From Episyrphus balteatus (lineage: Eukaryota; Arthropoda; Insecta; Diptera; Syrphidae): a DNA stretch of 64,000 nt. Positions 1 to 11,100 of this stretch are shown one piece after another (the first letter of the stretch is position 1; each line of letters opens with the position of its first letter). Both the position numbers and the translations under genes were made by a program. Below the pieces are notes generated by a model. It ran no database searches. It worked only from the letters and a program-made list of their open reading frames with translations, and had not been told where the DNA came from. The stretch lies in assembly GCF_945859705.1 (NCBI RefSeq), contig NC_079136.1, positions 909,501 to 973,500 on the forward strand, in the 5' to 3' direction.

Positions 1-789
1 TTCGTTGTCCATGTCAGACACAAAAAAAAAACTTCTAGGAAATTAAATGCTGATTTCTCAAAACTGATCTTCTTTAATCTCTGCAATCCGGCCTTCTTTT
101 ACGAATCTGAAATATTACTTTTATTTCTCGCAAAATAACGAATTCTCCGCAGTTAAAAGAAAAGACTTAGATTATGGTAGATGTAAAAAAAAATTTAATT
201 TAATTATTACAAGGGACTGGGCCCATAACCTGATAAAAATAAAACAACCGATCAGTTTGACTTCCAGGATAAAAAGAGGAAGTTAAAGCGTTTAATACAA
301 AAGACTTGAGGTTAGAACTACATAATGTAATGTAATGTAAAGTAATGAAAGTAAGTATAACAATTTGTAAGTCAGTGTACTAATGAATGTATTCAGAGAG
401 TGATTAATTAATTCAAGTTAATAATGTATATTCAACAGTTAGCACTCAAGCTGTGTTAAGTGCAAAAATCAAGCTAGATTAATCTATTTAAAGCCTTAAA
501 ACTAGTCTAGTCTTGTGCAGATTAATAAGAATAATACTTTCATTCCACATTCAGAGTTCAAGGTTTTATGATTAGAAACGATTTCTTTCAATCTATCCAT
601 CTGGTTTAGTTTCATCCTTCCACAGTTTTCTTTCTTTAACTTTCACAATGTACTGATGAGTAGAGTGTTTTTCAAGACAGATAATTTAAAAAGAATTCGA
701 CGAATTACCTCCGCTCCAAATTGAAAGGAAGGGAAGTAGTTCTATTCAAGATTACACTGGTCTGGAAGGAAATACTCCATTTAATAAAA
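1..789. other. AT-rich non-coding sequence, no gene seen
   Basis: No open frame of convincing composition is present. The only structure is a short (TAATG)n-like run at about 321-350. It resembles the tail of the SINE at 1592-1927, but no SINE body precedes it. The rest looks like single-copy intronic or intergenic DNA. Confidence 0.6.
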
Positions 790-925
790 CTATACTTTTC
801 TAGAGGATTTTCTATGTGCTGATTCCAAATCCGATGTCAAAATTGGCCTAGCACGTCACGTCTTTAAAATATTCCCGTTAGAATATCTCGAAAACCCATT
901 TTTTTGTGTTTTCGAAGCAATATTG
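790..925 (+). repeat. One-ended copy of the TATACTTTTCT dispersed repeat
   Basis: The segment starts TATACTTTTCTAGAGG and continues with a GTGCTGATTCCAAATCCGA-like stretch. That resembles the left terminal repeat of the MITE at 1130-1315 and the start of the copy at 26621. Homology to 26621-26760 continues further, through an AAATATTCCCGTTAGAATAT-like segment. No matching opposite end is visible, so this is a truncated or diverged copy. Confidence 0.55.
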
Positions 926-1129
926 GCGCAATGTAAACTTTTTCAACTAAATGTGTCACGGTTTATGAAAGAAATTACTTTTTTTTCCAAATTCAGTTTC
1001 AACCTTCTCAATATCTTTTTTATTATCCGAGATATCTAAATTTAAATAAGTTAAGTAGGTTTGACATATCTTACCATAAAGAAACTGATCATTAAAAATT
1101 CATATTTGATTCTCCCAAAAACAAAAGTA

Positions 1130-1315
1130 TACTTTTCTAATAGATTTTAGTGTGTTGATTTTGAATCCGAATTCAAAATTTTTTTTGAGATTTTCTAAAA
1201 AAAAAACTTTATTGTGTGATTCTCTAACGCGTACATATATCGCAAAATGTTGACGTGCTAGAATTTTTTTTACTTCGGATTCGAACTCAGCACATCAAAA
1301 ACCGTAAGAAAAGTA
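1130..1315. mobile_element. MITE with TA target duplication (TACTTTTCT family)
   Basis: A 186-bp element has imperfect terminal inverted repeats of roughly 50 bp. The left end reads TACTTTTCTAATAGATTTT, and the right end is the complement of TACTTTTCTTACGGTTTTT. Both arms then carry a TGTGyTGA...GAATCCGA stretch. Each end is flanked by TA, so the outer junctions read AAAAGTATACTTTT on both sides. TA duplication and small size suggest a non-autonomous Tc1/mariner-type element; the superfamily is inferred because no transposase is present. Related one-ended copies lie at 790 and 26621. Confidence 0.7.
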
Positions 1316-1581
1316 TACTTTTCTTCTTAGGAGAAACAAATCTCAAGCTTTAGAAGGTTTATCACAAATAAGATATTTCTAAATGGAAAAATAGTATATA
1401 AAATTACAAAACACGTATAAATTTGTTTTAATGTATTTACTATAGTTTTCTTTACATATATCATCGTTGAAACCAGAAAAGTGTGTAACTCCATTTTAGA
1501 AAATTTTATAGGGGAGCAAAAAAACCTCATCGTTTTGAAGGCATTTGTATGAGTTTCCATTTTCTCATTTTCTAATAAAAT

Positions 1582-1591
1582 TAAAACTATT
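1582..1591. repeat. Target-site duplication of SINE, left copy
   Basis: TAAAACTATT here is repeated exactly at 1928-1937, bracketing the SINE. The uninterrupted relatives at 23.5 and 25.98 kb have the equivalent sequence only once (AAAACTATTAACTTTAAGG and its near-match), which confirms an empty-site structure. Confidence 0.9.
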
Positions 1592-1927
1592 ATGCAGGTG
1601 GCCATGGCACAGAGGAATAGATGGATGACTTCAGAGCCAGACATCGTGGGTTCAAACCCAGCGGTCGGCTCAGAAGTTTTTTCTAAATCGCCAGCTTAAC
1701 TGAAGCCACCTGTGCGATAACATGAGACAATTTTCAACTATGTCTCCTCCTCTGTGCCACGTAGTTCAGTGTTGTATGTTCTTCTCTCGTTCTTTCTCTC
1801 TTTGTCTTTCTGTGTTGTATTAATGTCTTGTGTTGTATCAGCAAAATGGACCTAGATTCCGAAGCTGCAGTGTTTCTAGTCCAGAGATTTATCTTCAGAC
1901 TAGTTTAATATGTAATGTAATGTAATG
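1592..1927 (+). mobile_element. tRNA-derived SINE
   Basis: A 336-bp insertion carries an internal RNA polymerase III promoter. The A box is TGGCACAGAGG (1605-1615, one mismatch to TRGCNNAGYGG). The B box is GGTTCAAACCC (1649-1659, exact to GGTTCRANYCC), with start-to-start spacing of 44 nt. A non-tRNA body with a CT-rich segment (about 1780-1812) follows. The 3' tail is (GTAAT)n at about 1911-1927. A perfect 10-bp target duplication flanks it, and two uninterrupted MITE copies in the window serve as empty sites. Mobilisation by a LINE in trans is known for this class. The partner LINE cannot be named from this sequence. Confidence 0.88.
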
Positions 1928-1937
1928 TAAAACTATT
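1928..1937. repeat. Target-site duplication of SINE, right copy
   Basis: TAAAACTATT is identical to 1582-1591 and directly follows the (GTAAT)n tail of the SINE. Confidence 0.9.
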
Positions 1938-2055
1938 GACTTTAAGGGGATTCCTAGTTTGAGGAACGGTAGATATCAGGTTTGGCTAACAGATGGCATT
2001 CAAATCTAGTTTTCAGAAAATTTGGAGTTACACACTTTTCTGGTTTCACCGACTA

Positions 2056-4770
2056 TATGACTTTTTAAATATGTATGTATAACGAGTATTGAAATTTTAC
2101 ATTTCCCTTAATCAAGATGTTTTTGTTCATGTGGGCTTTACTAAAAATTGTCAACAGAATCTTAAAGGGTTATTTTCTACAAACTACTCATATTTTTCAA
2201 AAATCATTAAAAAAAAAAAATTGTACGAGCTCGAATTTTTCATAATTTCAAAAAAAATATTTGAAGGAGAAAAAAATAATAAATTTTGCAGACCAGTGTT
2301 ATTAATTAGTACTTCTGCTAATACATTTCTAAATCTCGAACTTTAAAGACTATAAGAAGAAAAACAGTATGTTATTGATTTTCAAGTTGAGAAACAATAA
2401 AACAAACAGAAAACAAAACCCAAAGAATCTCAAAGTTAATAAAATACAAAATTGTTGTTTGATTTTTTTTATTTTTTAAATGAACATAAAACACTTGACT
2501 TTTTTCCTATAAATTTCATTCGGAGACACAAAAATCAATACCAAAAGGCATCAGCTGTTGAAAATAGAAATACAAACAATTAAAGAGATCATAAAATTAA
2601 GTGAAACGAAATAAAACTACAAAAAGTGTTGTAAATCAAGTCCTAAGACAGAAAATGGTTGCGATGACAATTTTACTTCATTTTAAATTATTTAAAAAAA
2701 AATACTTTTTATAGAAAAAATTTGTAATTCGGATTACTTACCTATTTATTTTTTCGTGGTTAGGTTTCAGTAAGTTTGAGTTTGTTGAATGAAGTAGAGA
2801 AATTAATCTAACAGCCAAAACACAGAAGATCAAGTTTCAATGTGGTTAAAGGGATTTCTATGAATACGTTAGCACAAATCGATAGTCCCAAATGTATTTA
2901 TTAGGTAAATCCCAACTTGATTTGTCGCTTCTCGATAAAATTTCTGATAAAGACACAAAATAAACAAAAAAATAAGATTAATTTGTTTTCGAAATTTGCT
3001 AACATAAACAAACCTCTCATCAACAAAAGACGACGAAGAAGATGATGAAAAAAAGGATAAGACACAAACATGACAACATACAATTTTTTATAACAAGTTG
3101 ATATTGTATCTAGTTTCTACATAATATTCTCAAGAATTGATGGATTGATTAATGAGTTTTATATTAATGTTCTTCCACAAACACAAATCTGATTTAATTT
3201 GCCATAATAAAATATTTAATGTCTGGTTTCTTCTCCTTCTTCTCTTCGTATTGAATCTGAATGAATCAGAATGAAGGATTGGCTTTTTCTTTGCCATAAA
3301 TATTCCAAGTAAGGTCCATAAATTCATATGGGATACAAGATTGGTTAAAATAAAAAAAAAAAAAATAAAGACACTTCCGATCCTCATCAGTCATCCCTGG
3401 AAAGTGTTAACTTTTCAGTTGATATGCACAGAGATAGGATTTTCTTAGAAATTAGTTTAAGCTAGACGAACCAATAAAAGGGTCCTTGAGGAATATTTTT
3501 TTGTTGGAAGTTTTAGAAAACAGATGCCAATAAAATGGTCGGTCGGTTAATTTCTCGAAAGGATTAAAATATCCTTATGGGGTATTTCATTATATATGTG
3601 TTCTTGGCATTTTATGTTAACATGGGTGCGAGATGTCTTGTAGAGTTGGTCCTTTTTGGAAGTATAGGATATGTTGATTTGATGTTGACGCAGGTTTATT
3701 AATAAAATACCTCTGATTCACATAAGGCTAAGGGAATTCGAGTTTTTTTTTTTGGAGAAATTAATTAATTTTTTGTCAAGATATCAAATTTATATTTTGA
3801 CATACATAAAATATTGAACCACTCTACTAGAAATTTGTAACTTTCCTATTATGTTATAAGATTTTTTATAAAATTAAATTAAATCCGTTTAGGTAATATC
3901 TGTTAAAATCAAAGTGAACTCTTTTTCATTTAAATAAAAATTTTCTTTTTAAACAAATTTAAGTATGTCTGCTAAAAATGAAAAGATTTATCATTTATTT
4001 TAGTGCATGCTTAAAATTAAAAGATTTAACGAAAATAAAAAGTTTTTGTTTGTTTATTGTAAAAACAGAAACTTTTGCGGCTCTAAAGCCCTTTAACTTA
4101 CATGTTCAATATTACTGTGCAATACAAAATATTGGACAGTAATATTCTGTCGTGCATAAGACCCTTATAAGAGAAATGAATTATGTTCCTCAAAATAATT
4201 GGTTTGATGTTTCTCTAAGCCATTTGAATGTCAGTTTTTGAGTTATGGAAGTATTCCGGGAACGCGCATTTGGATATTAATAAAATAAAAATGATGATTC
4301 AAAAGGGTTTTTGTATTTGCAGTGATATTGTATTTGTAATTTATTTGCATTTAAAGTTCTTGTATGAACAGCAACAGCTTGTGTGTGTGTGTGCTACTAC
4401 ACACTTTTCTTGCGAAAAACGAATATGCATACCGATTAGAGTTGGCCGAAAAACACTTTTTTTCGAATTTCAAATCGCAATAGCGCGGAAAAGTTGCGAA
4501 TGGTGAAGACTAATAAGGGTTTAAAAAATAATCAAAATCAGTTCATATCTTCCGATCGCGCATCGGAAATGGTATTTTTAAATGGTATTTTTCCAAAAAA
4601 AAATTTACCACCCTAATAATAGCTCTAGAAAACTTTCATATGAGCTAAATATTAAGTAGAAAAAAATTGGCTCAAATTGGTTAAGGACTTCGGTGGCGCA
4701 TGTGTTTCAAAATTTGTCAAAAAATGACAAAAATCATATTTTTACGATATTTTTTTCTTTTTTATAAACT
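2056..4770. other. AT-rich single-copy sequence, no gene seen
   Basis: Only short random frames (92 codons or fewer) of low-complexity composition occur here. There is a GT-rich patch near 4380-4392. No inverted repeats or tandem arrays stood out. Confidence 0.5.
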
Positions 4771-5244
4771 ACTAGCTGCCCCGGCGGACTTCGTTCCGCT
4801 TTTTTCTTGTATTTATTTTTAATGTTTGGCTTTGTAATGTGTTAACCTTTTCCAATACAAAAAAATCGGGCCACAACTTGATATATGGAACACAAACATA
4901 AAATTGTTCATATGAAGTATTAAAAAAATCAAACCATTTGTCTGACAGCTATCTATTATAATTTTAATTGGAATGTGTACGAAGTTTCATAAATATTATT
5001 ATTAAGGTATAACAACATAAATCTTCAGCGGAAATCAAAATGGTATTATGTCCTTAACAGATCCTATATGGAGTTACAATAATTTTGCTTTCCCAGGCGA
5101 TATGTATGTTGTATGCATGCCACTGTTTTTTTCTGTTATTGGCACGGGTTTTTTTCGTCAAATAGTAAAAAAAAATGTTTTTAAAAACAAAATCTTATGT
5201 GTCTCGAACTCCTTTCAATCACATGCAATCGCTACTAAAATTTT

Positions 5245-6053
5245 CAGTCAAATAAGGGTTTCACCTCGGAATGAATGCTAATAGAATTTTTTTTGCTCAA
5301 TACCTTCGTTTTGGCATTCCATAACATACCTCAAAAGTCTAGAAAAATCTCATGTCTGCAAGTCGCGATTTTCAAGCTCAAATCGCGAAATGGAGATTTT
5401 CAAAATTAGAATTTCAAGAATTACATAACTTCGAGGCATTTTTTAATGCTGATTACAAAAAATTTTTTTTTGATTTTTGACATAAGTTATAGAATATCCA
5501 AACAAAGATACAAACAAAAAAATTAGCCTATCAGCACTAATTATAAGATTGTACCAGGATGTTTTTTAGTGCATATCCCAAAATTGTCCCTTTTCTCAAA
5601 AAATACCAATTTTTCATAGGTATGAATGTTTTTTTCATTGCATTGTTTTGATTCTTAATGATAATAGATATGAAAACCTTCATGAAAAATTTTGTCCCTC
5701 TACCATAACTTTTAAGGATTTTTCGGTAGTAATTTTGTTGACAATTGAAAAACAGGTATAACTTTTTTCAGAGACGTCAGATTGTCTTTATCTTGTCTAG
5801 ATTTTTTGGCATCAGCATTAAAAAATACCTCGAAGTATTGTATCATATGTGAATATAATACCATTGTCTTTTATTGCTTATTTTGAAAATCTTCATTTCG
5901 CGCTTTGACCTTGAAATTCGCGACTTGCACCCATGAGATTTTTCTATACTTTTGAGGTATGTTATAGAATGCCAAACCGAAGGTATTGAACAAAAAAAAT
6001 TTCTATTAGCATTCATTCCGAGGTTTACTCCTTTTTTTCACCTTATTTGACTG
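5245..6053. mobile_element. 809-bp foldback/MITE with long terminal inverted repeats
   Basis: The left end begins CAGTCAAATAAGG and the right end is its complement (CCTTATTTGACTG, ending 6053). Both arms share CCTCGGAATGAATGCTAATA, ACCTTCGtTTTGGCATTC, a GACATACCTCAAAAGT-like stretch, AAATCTCATG and TCGCGAaATGGAGATTTTC. A subterminal stretch with ACTTCGAGGCATTTTTTAAT follows. The left arm lacks a short AAAAAGGAGTAA segment present on the right. The arms total roughly 210 bp. No coding capacity was found in the centre. The superfamily is uncertain, and no clear target duplication was seen. Confidence 0.75.
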
Positions 6054-6419
6054 TATCATGATATTTTTTGGCTGTTTAGGAAATTCAAAAAGTAGCAATC
6101 TTTTTTTTTAAATTGTAAAGAAACCGGCTTAAAATGAAAAGATTCCGTCTTAATTCTATACATACGTCTAAATATTAAAATATTTTCTTAAGAAGATTAA
6201 ATCATTTTAAATTAATGCGGAAATTGTATTAATAAATTGGTAGTTGAAACAACTTAAACAAATTTTAAGTTTCAGTTTATCATACCAATTTTCAACTGTG
6301 AGATATAGCTTAGTGGTAAACAATTTTAATTGAGGAAATAACATTTTAAAGAGTTAAATCGTGTTTGTTTTTATTAGCCTTGAATATGAACTCTTTGAAC
6401 CCCAAATATTGAATTTGCT
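6054..6419. other. AT-rich spacer between foldback and tandem array
   Basis: No gene is seen. TAGCTTAGTGGTAAA at about 6307 looks like a tRNA A box, but no B box follows, so no RNA gene is called. Confidence 0.45.
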
Positions 6420-7690
6420 CATAACTTGACAGCAGCGCCACGTACCAGGTCCAACAGGGGCTTACACACCATTGGGGCAAGTGGGGCGGCGGTGCCCCGG
6501 GGCCCCCAACACGCCAGGGCCTCGTAAGGAGACAATGCAAAAAGATAAGATACTTGACATGAATCACTTCGGGCACAAGAGAGACACATTATATTTTTCA
6601 GTGAATTGGTAGCCAGTCACATAATATTTCATCTAAAAAAAAAGTATTACCTTAGGGGTCCCAAAAAAGAAAAATTACATATTATCTTGGGGCCCCAAAA
6701 AATATTACTTACATAATTTTAGCGCCCAACAAATGATAGGTACATCAGGAGCCCCAAAAAAATAAGTGGGCGTATACGTCCTTTTTTATTTGTTCTTATT
6801 TTCTATATCAAAGTGGCCCCAAAAATGTAGTCTTGCCCCGGGGCCCCGACAACTCAACGTACGCCCCTGGGTCCAACTTTGAAACAAAGCCTGTCTCGAA
6901 TGAACCTTATCAAACGCAAAAAATTTCATAAAAGTCTATACAGCCGTTCGGACTCCAAATATGGAATTTAACTATAACTTGACAACAGCGTCAAGTCTTT
7001 CTATATATAATTTGACAACAGCATACAGTTATAATTTACAAAACATGGACGGAACTTATCACACAAACGAACTTTCACAAAAATCTGTCAAGTCTTTCGG
7101 ACTTCAAATATGAAATTTGTCTATAACTACTTCGGCAACAGCGCCACCTACCGGGTCTAATTTATGAAACAAAACATGTTTCGAATAAATTGTATCAGAC
7201 ACAAAAAGTATCACAAAAATCAAAATATGTAATTTTCCTAGAACTTGACAACAGCGCCACTAACGACTGTCCAGTCGCTCGTTCAAAATATGCAATTTTC
7301 CTAAAACTTGACAACAGTGCCAACTACTGGGTCCAATCATGAAACAAAACTTGTCTCGAATGAACCTTGTCATAACACAAAATTTCACAAAAATCTGTGC
7401 AGTCATTCGACCCAAACTATGGAATTTGCCTATAACTTGAAAACAGCGCCACCTATCGGATCAAATTATGAAACAAAACCTGTAACGGATAGACCTTATC
7501 AAATAAACAAAATTTCACAAAAATCTGTTGTTATTCGACCCCAAACATGGAATTTGCCTACAACTTGACAGCAGCGCCACCTACCGGGTCCAATTATAAA
7601 ACAAAACCTGTTTCGGATGGACCTTTTCACATATATTTCACACAAAATTTCAGAAAAATCTGTCTAGTCGTTTAGGAGTAGGGCCACAAA
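6420..7690 (+). repeat. Degenerate ~130-bp tandem array (CAACAGCGCCACCTACCGG)
   Basis: At least six diverged units share ACTTGACAACAGCGCCAC, CTACCGGGTCCAATTATGAA, ACAAAACCTGTCTCGAATGA, ACCTTATCA, AATTTCACAAAAATCTGT and TCGTTCGGACCCAAATATGG. Recognisable cores fall near 6430, 6980, 7137, 7247, 7310, 7441 and 7567. The last unit runs into AGTCGTTTAGGAGTAGGGCC and a stretch with CAAACAAACGCACAGGAG. A hAT-type insertion at 6455-6869 splits the first unit. One 86-residue frame at 7308-7568 reads through two units and is a repeat artefact. Confidence 0.8.
6455..6869. mobile_element. Non-autonomous hAT-type element nested in the tandem array
   Basis: The element starts CAGGGGCTTAC and ends with the complement of CAGGGGCGTAC. 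GGTCCAA directly flanks both ends (6448-6454 and 6870-6876), which is a 7-8-bp target duplication. Other array units show this segment once, as GGGTCCAATTATGAA. Subterminal CTTGCCCCGGGGCCCC and its complement give a second inverted pair. The interior has repeated GGGGCCCCAAAAAA blocks (about 6655-6840). TIRs of the form CAGGGGCG and 8-bp duplications are typical of hAT elements. There is no transposase frame, so it would depend on an autonomous relative. Confidence 0.8.
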
Positions 7691-8044
7691 CAAACGCACA
7701 GGAGAAATATATATAATATGTAGATACAAACCATAACTCTGATTGATGTGCCAATGCTTTACTTATTTGTCCTCAATGAAAATCAGAGATATACATTTTA
7801 TCTGTGCAGTCCATATGTGGATTTAATATCACAAGACGAATAATTATTTGTTTCACTCAAAATCAGACTTTTTTAATTATTTTGAAAGCTTTACAAATTA
7901 AGCTTAGTTTAAATTTTTAAAAAGCGAGAGTGGTTTTTTACTCGTACATATTGACAGCTATGTAAAGATGCGAGAAAAGGTAATATTTTTTTTGATACAA
8001 ACCATCTACATATTAATACCTTTCAAACAAAAAAAAAATTACCA
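7691..8044. other. AT-rich 3' part of composite repeat
   Basis: No gene or inverted repeat was recognised. It links the tandem array to the ATCGGACCAGCC end of the composite repeat. Confidence 0.4.
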
Positions 8045-8112
8045 AAATCGGACCAGCCAAACGCGAGTTTATCGGCCACACACACTAAACGAACTCATTT
8101 TTATATATAAGA

Positions 8113-11100
8113 TTTGTAAAATTATTATTTTTACCAAATAAGAATTAAAAATGAAGTTGACACAATCAGTAAAAGCCATGAAGTGGCTGAAGTCATACAA
8201 ATCTTTCGGTCAAGAACTCTTTGGCTTTTTAACGAAGAAAAAAATAACAAAAATAATAAAAAAAAAATATTTAAATTATTTCTATTTTAAGTGGGCAAAC
8301 GCTTTATAAATTTGGAGTTGACGTCACTTGAACTTTAAAATTGCTTAGGCTTTTTATTATTCTCTTTGGCGCACAGTGGTGCCTTCGGTGCTTTTTGGCT
8401 TCAAAAATCATTTTCACGGCCATTTCTTGACTAAAAGTAATGAAATTTAGTACACTGAAGTATCTAAGTATAAGAAATACGAAAAAGCTACCAACTTTTT
8501 TTTACTCAAAATGGTGGTCACAAAATGGCGGTCAGAATAAGCGTTTATAGAATCTTCTTTTGCGAAACTGTTTATAAGCTAAAAATTTAGCTTAATTGAT
8601 GAAAAACAGATGTTCGACTTTTGAATAAGATATAACTGCTCATATTCAATGATAAAAAATTCAAACATTGTTGAAACAAAGTTCAAAAAGTGCCATAGTA
8701 ATAAACCGCACTTTTGGCCTTTTTTGTGCTATTTTTTGGATTTTTTATTTATAAAGCTCAAATTTTGACATTTTCCATATTTATTTCCATACAAAATTGA
8801 CTATTTTGGCTTTATATAACTATGTTTGAAAGTAGATATTGAGATATTGAGAAAGATAAAAAATTAAAAGATTAAAAAATTGTGCTTACTTAAAATAAAA
8901 CAAAAAATGGCAGGATGCAGAGTGCATTTGGTTCATTTGTGTTTTTTTTTTTCAGGATACAATTTTAAAATTAAAAATGCATTGAAGATAACCTTTTTTT
9001 GTTGTTGTTGTTGACTTTAAATTACCTATTTTATAAATATCAATATCATTCCAAGTAAAAAGAAAAGGTACATTCATTTATTAATTTAATGCAAACAAAC
9101 AGTACGAGTACCTTCACCTACCTCCCTTTTTTATTTAATAAACTAACAACATAACAATAGAGATATGTATGTAATTTGAAACAAAAACAATTTAAACATA
9201 TTTTTTTATATTTTATTTTAAATAACTGAATATTGAAACAAAACTTCATAAATTTGAGTGCAGTTGTACAAGTGTACATAAAAAAAAAATAACACAAACA
9301 AGTTTTTTAAACATCATTTGATATTTTTTTATTCAAATGTATTTTTGAAAGTTATATACTTTTATTATGGTGAATGAGTTTTAATTCAATTTAAAAGCAA
9401 CAATTTTGATTGGATTGGATTGAATTATGTTAACCAACAGTTTGTTTGATAAAACAATGTTGTTGAATATTTGATTTTCTAGTTTGCCTTTTTTTTAGAA
9501 AAATAAAAATTAAATGTCAAGTTACCTGGTTAATATGTGCATATTCAAATCAGAATTAAAACAAGAGATTTATAAAAACTGGATGTCAAAAATCCATGGA
9601 TTTTTTTAATTTTCTCTTTTGAACTGAAAATTTAAAAAAAAAAACAGGAATAAATCCTTTTGGAGTCCATGTTTTTGCCTTATTTTGAAAAATGATAATC
9701 ATTTTGTGTTTTATCTATGCAATGAAGATTTCTTAGGCGAAATAAGAAATATAATTGAAATCCGAAATCTTTTGAAATTCGAATAAATTTATCGGAACTT
9801 TTGTCACGAAGATTTCTAATTTAACTGAATCAATGTTAAATCGAATTTTGTTAAAGAATTTGTTATCAATGGAAATGGGAATACAGAAGATGTTTTTATT
9901 TATTTGTTTTTCTTATTTGATTGTTTGGTTTAAGGAAAGGGATCAAATTGAATTTTACTTTTACTGTGTTTGTCCTTTTTTTTTTCTTAATTTACCTTTT
10001 CTAAGGATATTCTCTATCAATGAGTGTTTTTTTTTTTTGTAGTATACACGAAGATTTGTAGATATTGCTTTTAATTGATGAAAGTTAAGTTTATATTGGG
10101 AAGTAGGTATCTGATCAAATCAAGTACATTGGTCAAGGTAAAATAGCATTGGTAATTTGTTGAATGAATGTGAAAAGTATCTTTTGATCTAAATTTCTTT
10201 TGGTATTTTATTTCTATAAAAGAGTTAGAAGATAAAGTCTTGACCTAAAAGTTTCTTTTTTCTTTCTTATTGTATTGAAAGAGGTTTAATGTATATAGTT
10301 TTTAGGATTATTCAAATGGCTTTTAGAAAAGATCAAATGCTGAGCATCAAAATGGAAAAACGTATAAATATTGGGTTTTGTTTTTGCCGAAATTGCCTTT
10401 TTTTTTGTCAAAAATGTGAAACTAAAAAGGCTCTTATGTTTTCGCTGAAGGGTTTTGAATTTTAAACAACAATTTCAGGATAAATAGGGTTTTCGAATGT
10501 CAAAAGCTAGGGAGTACAATGCTTATCTTGCTTAATAAAAAAAAAAAAGAAAACTGATATCCTTTAAATTTTGATTCTCAATAAAAATACAATTGAAGTT
10601 AAGGAGCCTACAGTGTTTGAAAATTGAATTCGAGTACTGAAGAGTTCTTCTCTTGAACTCTTATGATTCAAATTCAAATGTTCTCGAGTTTTCTGTTTTA
10701 TTAAAACAAAGCTGATATATGACAAGTTTCAGAGATACGAATTATAGTTTATTTGATTTCCTTAGTGTCCTTGATATTTACCTGAATTTAATCGAATCTG
10801 AATTCGAGTGTCTTACAAAAATATTCTTGTACATTTCAATCCTTAACATTCTATAACTTAAAGCAACAATATATTATTCCTCAAACTTAAATTCTAAGTA
10901 ATGTATGTCCTTTTAAAGGCGCACCCATAATCCAATTAAATCCTTAAAAAATAACATTCTCCTACAAAAAGAAAACCTTTATTGAAAAAAAACAAAAAAA
11001 ATCTCTTCTAAATACCTGCTGACACATCAAAATTTTTTAAACCAAGCTATAAAAAAAAATAATGATGCCATGTCACCGACAGCCAACTTGAAGCTTTTGT

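Larger units (their letters stand above)
1461..2055 (+). mobile_element. TCGTCGGTGAAACC-family MITE, interrupted by a SINE
   Basis: The ends read TCATCGTTGAAACCAGAAAA on the left and, on the right, the complement of TAGTCGGTGAAACCAGAAAA, followed by GTGTGTAACTCC. They match the termini of the copies at 23424-23663 and 25851-26101. TA flanks both ends. The internal sequence matches those copies except for a block at 1592-1927 that they lack, which is the SINE. Without it the element would be about 250 bp, like its relatives. Confidence 0.82.
4775..8112 (+). mobile_element. Composite repeat starting CTAGCTGCCCCGGCGGACTT
   Basis: The CTAGCTGCCCCGGCGGACTT / CGTTCCGC start at about 4776-4800 resembles a motif common in arthropod dispersed repeats. 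It is followed, about 3.3 kb on, by AAAATCGGACCAGCC and a TATATATAAGATTT end (about 8045-8113), which resembles the other terminus of such repeats. Between them lie a foldback element, a tandem array and a hAT-type insertion, annotated separately. The family is not named, and the claim that both termini belong to one element is inference. Confidence 0.45.

Noticed and set aside
321..350. (TAATG)n run as a second SINE
   Set aside because: No A box, B box or SINE body lies upstream.
6301..6335. TAGCTTAGTGGTAAA as a tRNA gene start
   Set aside because: Only the A-box-like part is present. No B box or cloverleaf follows.
6708..6723. AGCGCCCAACAAATGATAGG as another copy of the 38.9-45.8 kb motif
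   Set aside because: Only GCGCCCAAC is shared and the site lies inside the hAT-type element. Chance overlap is likely.
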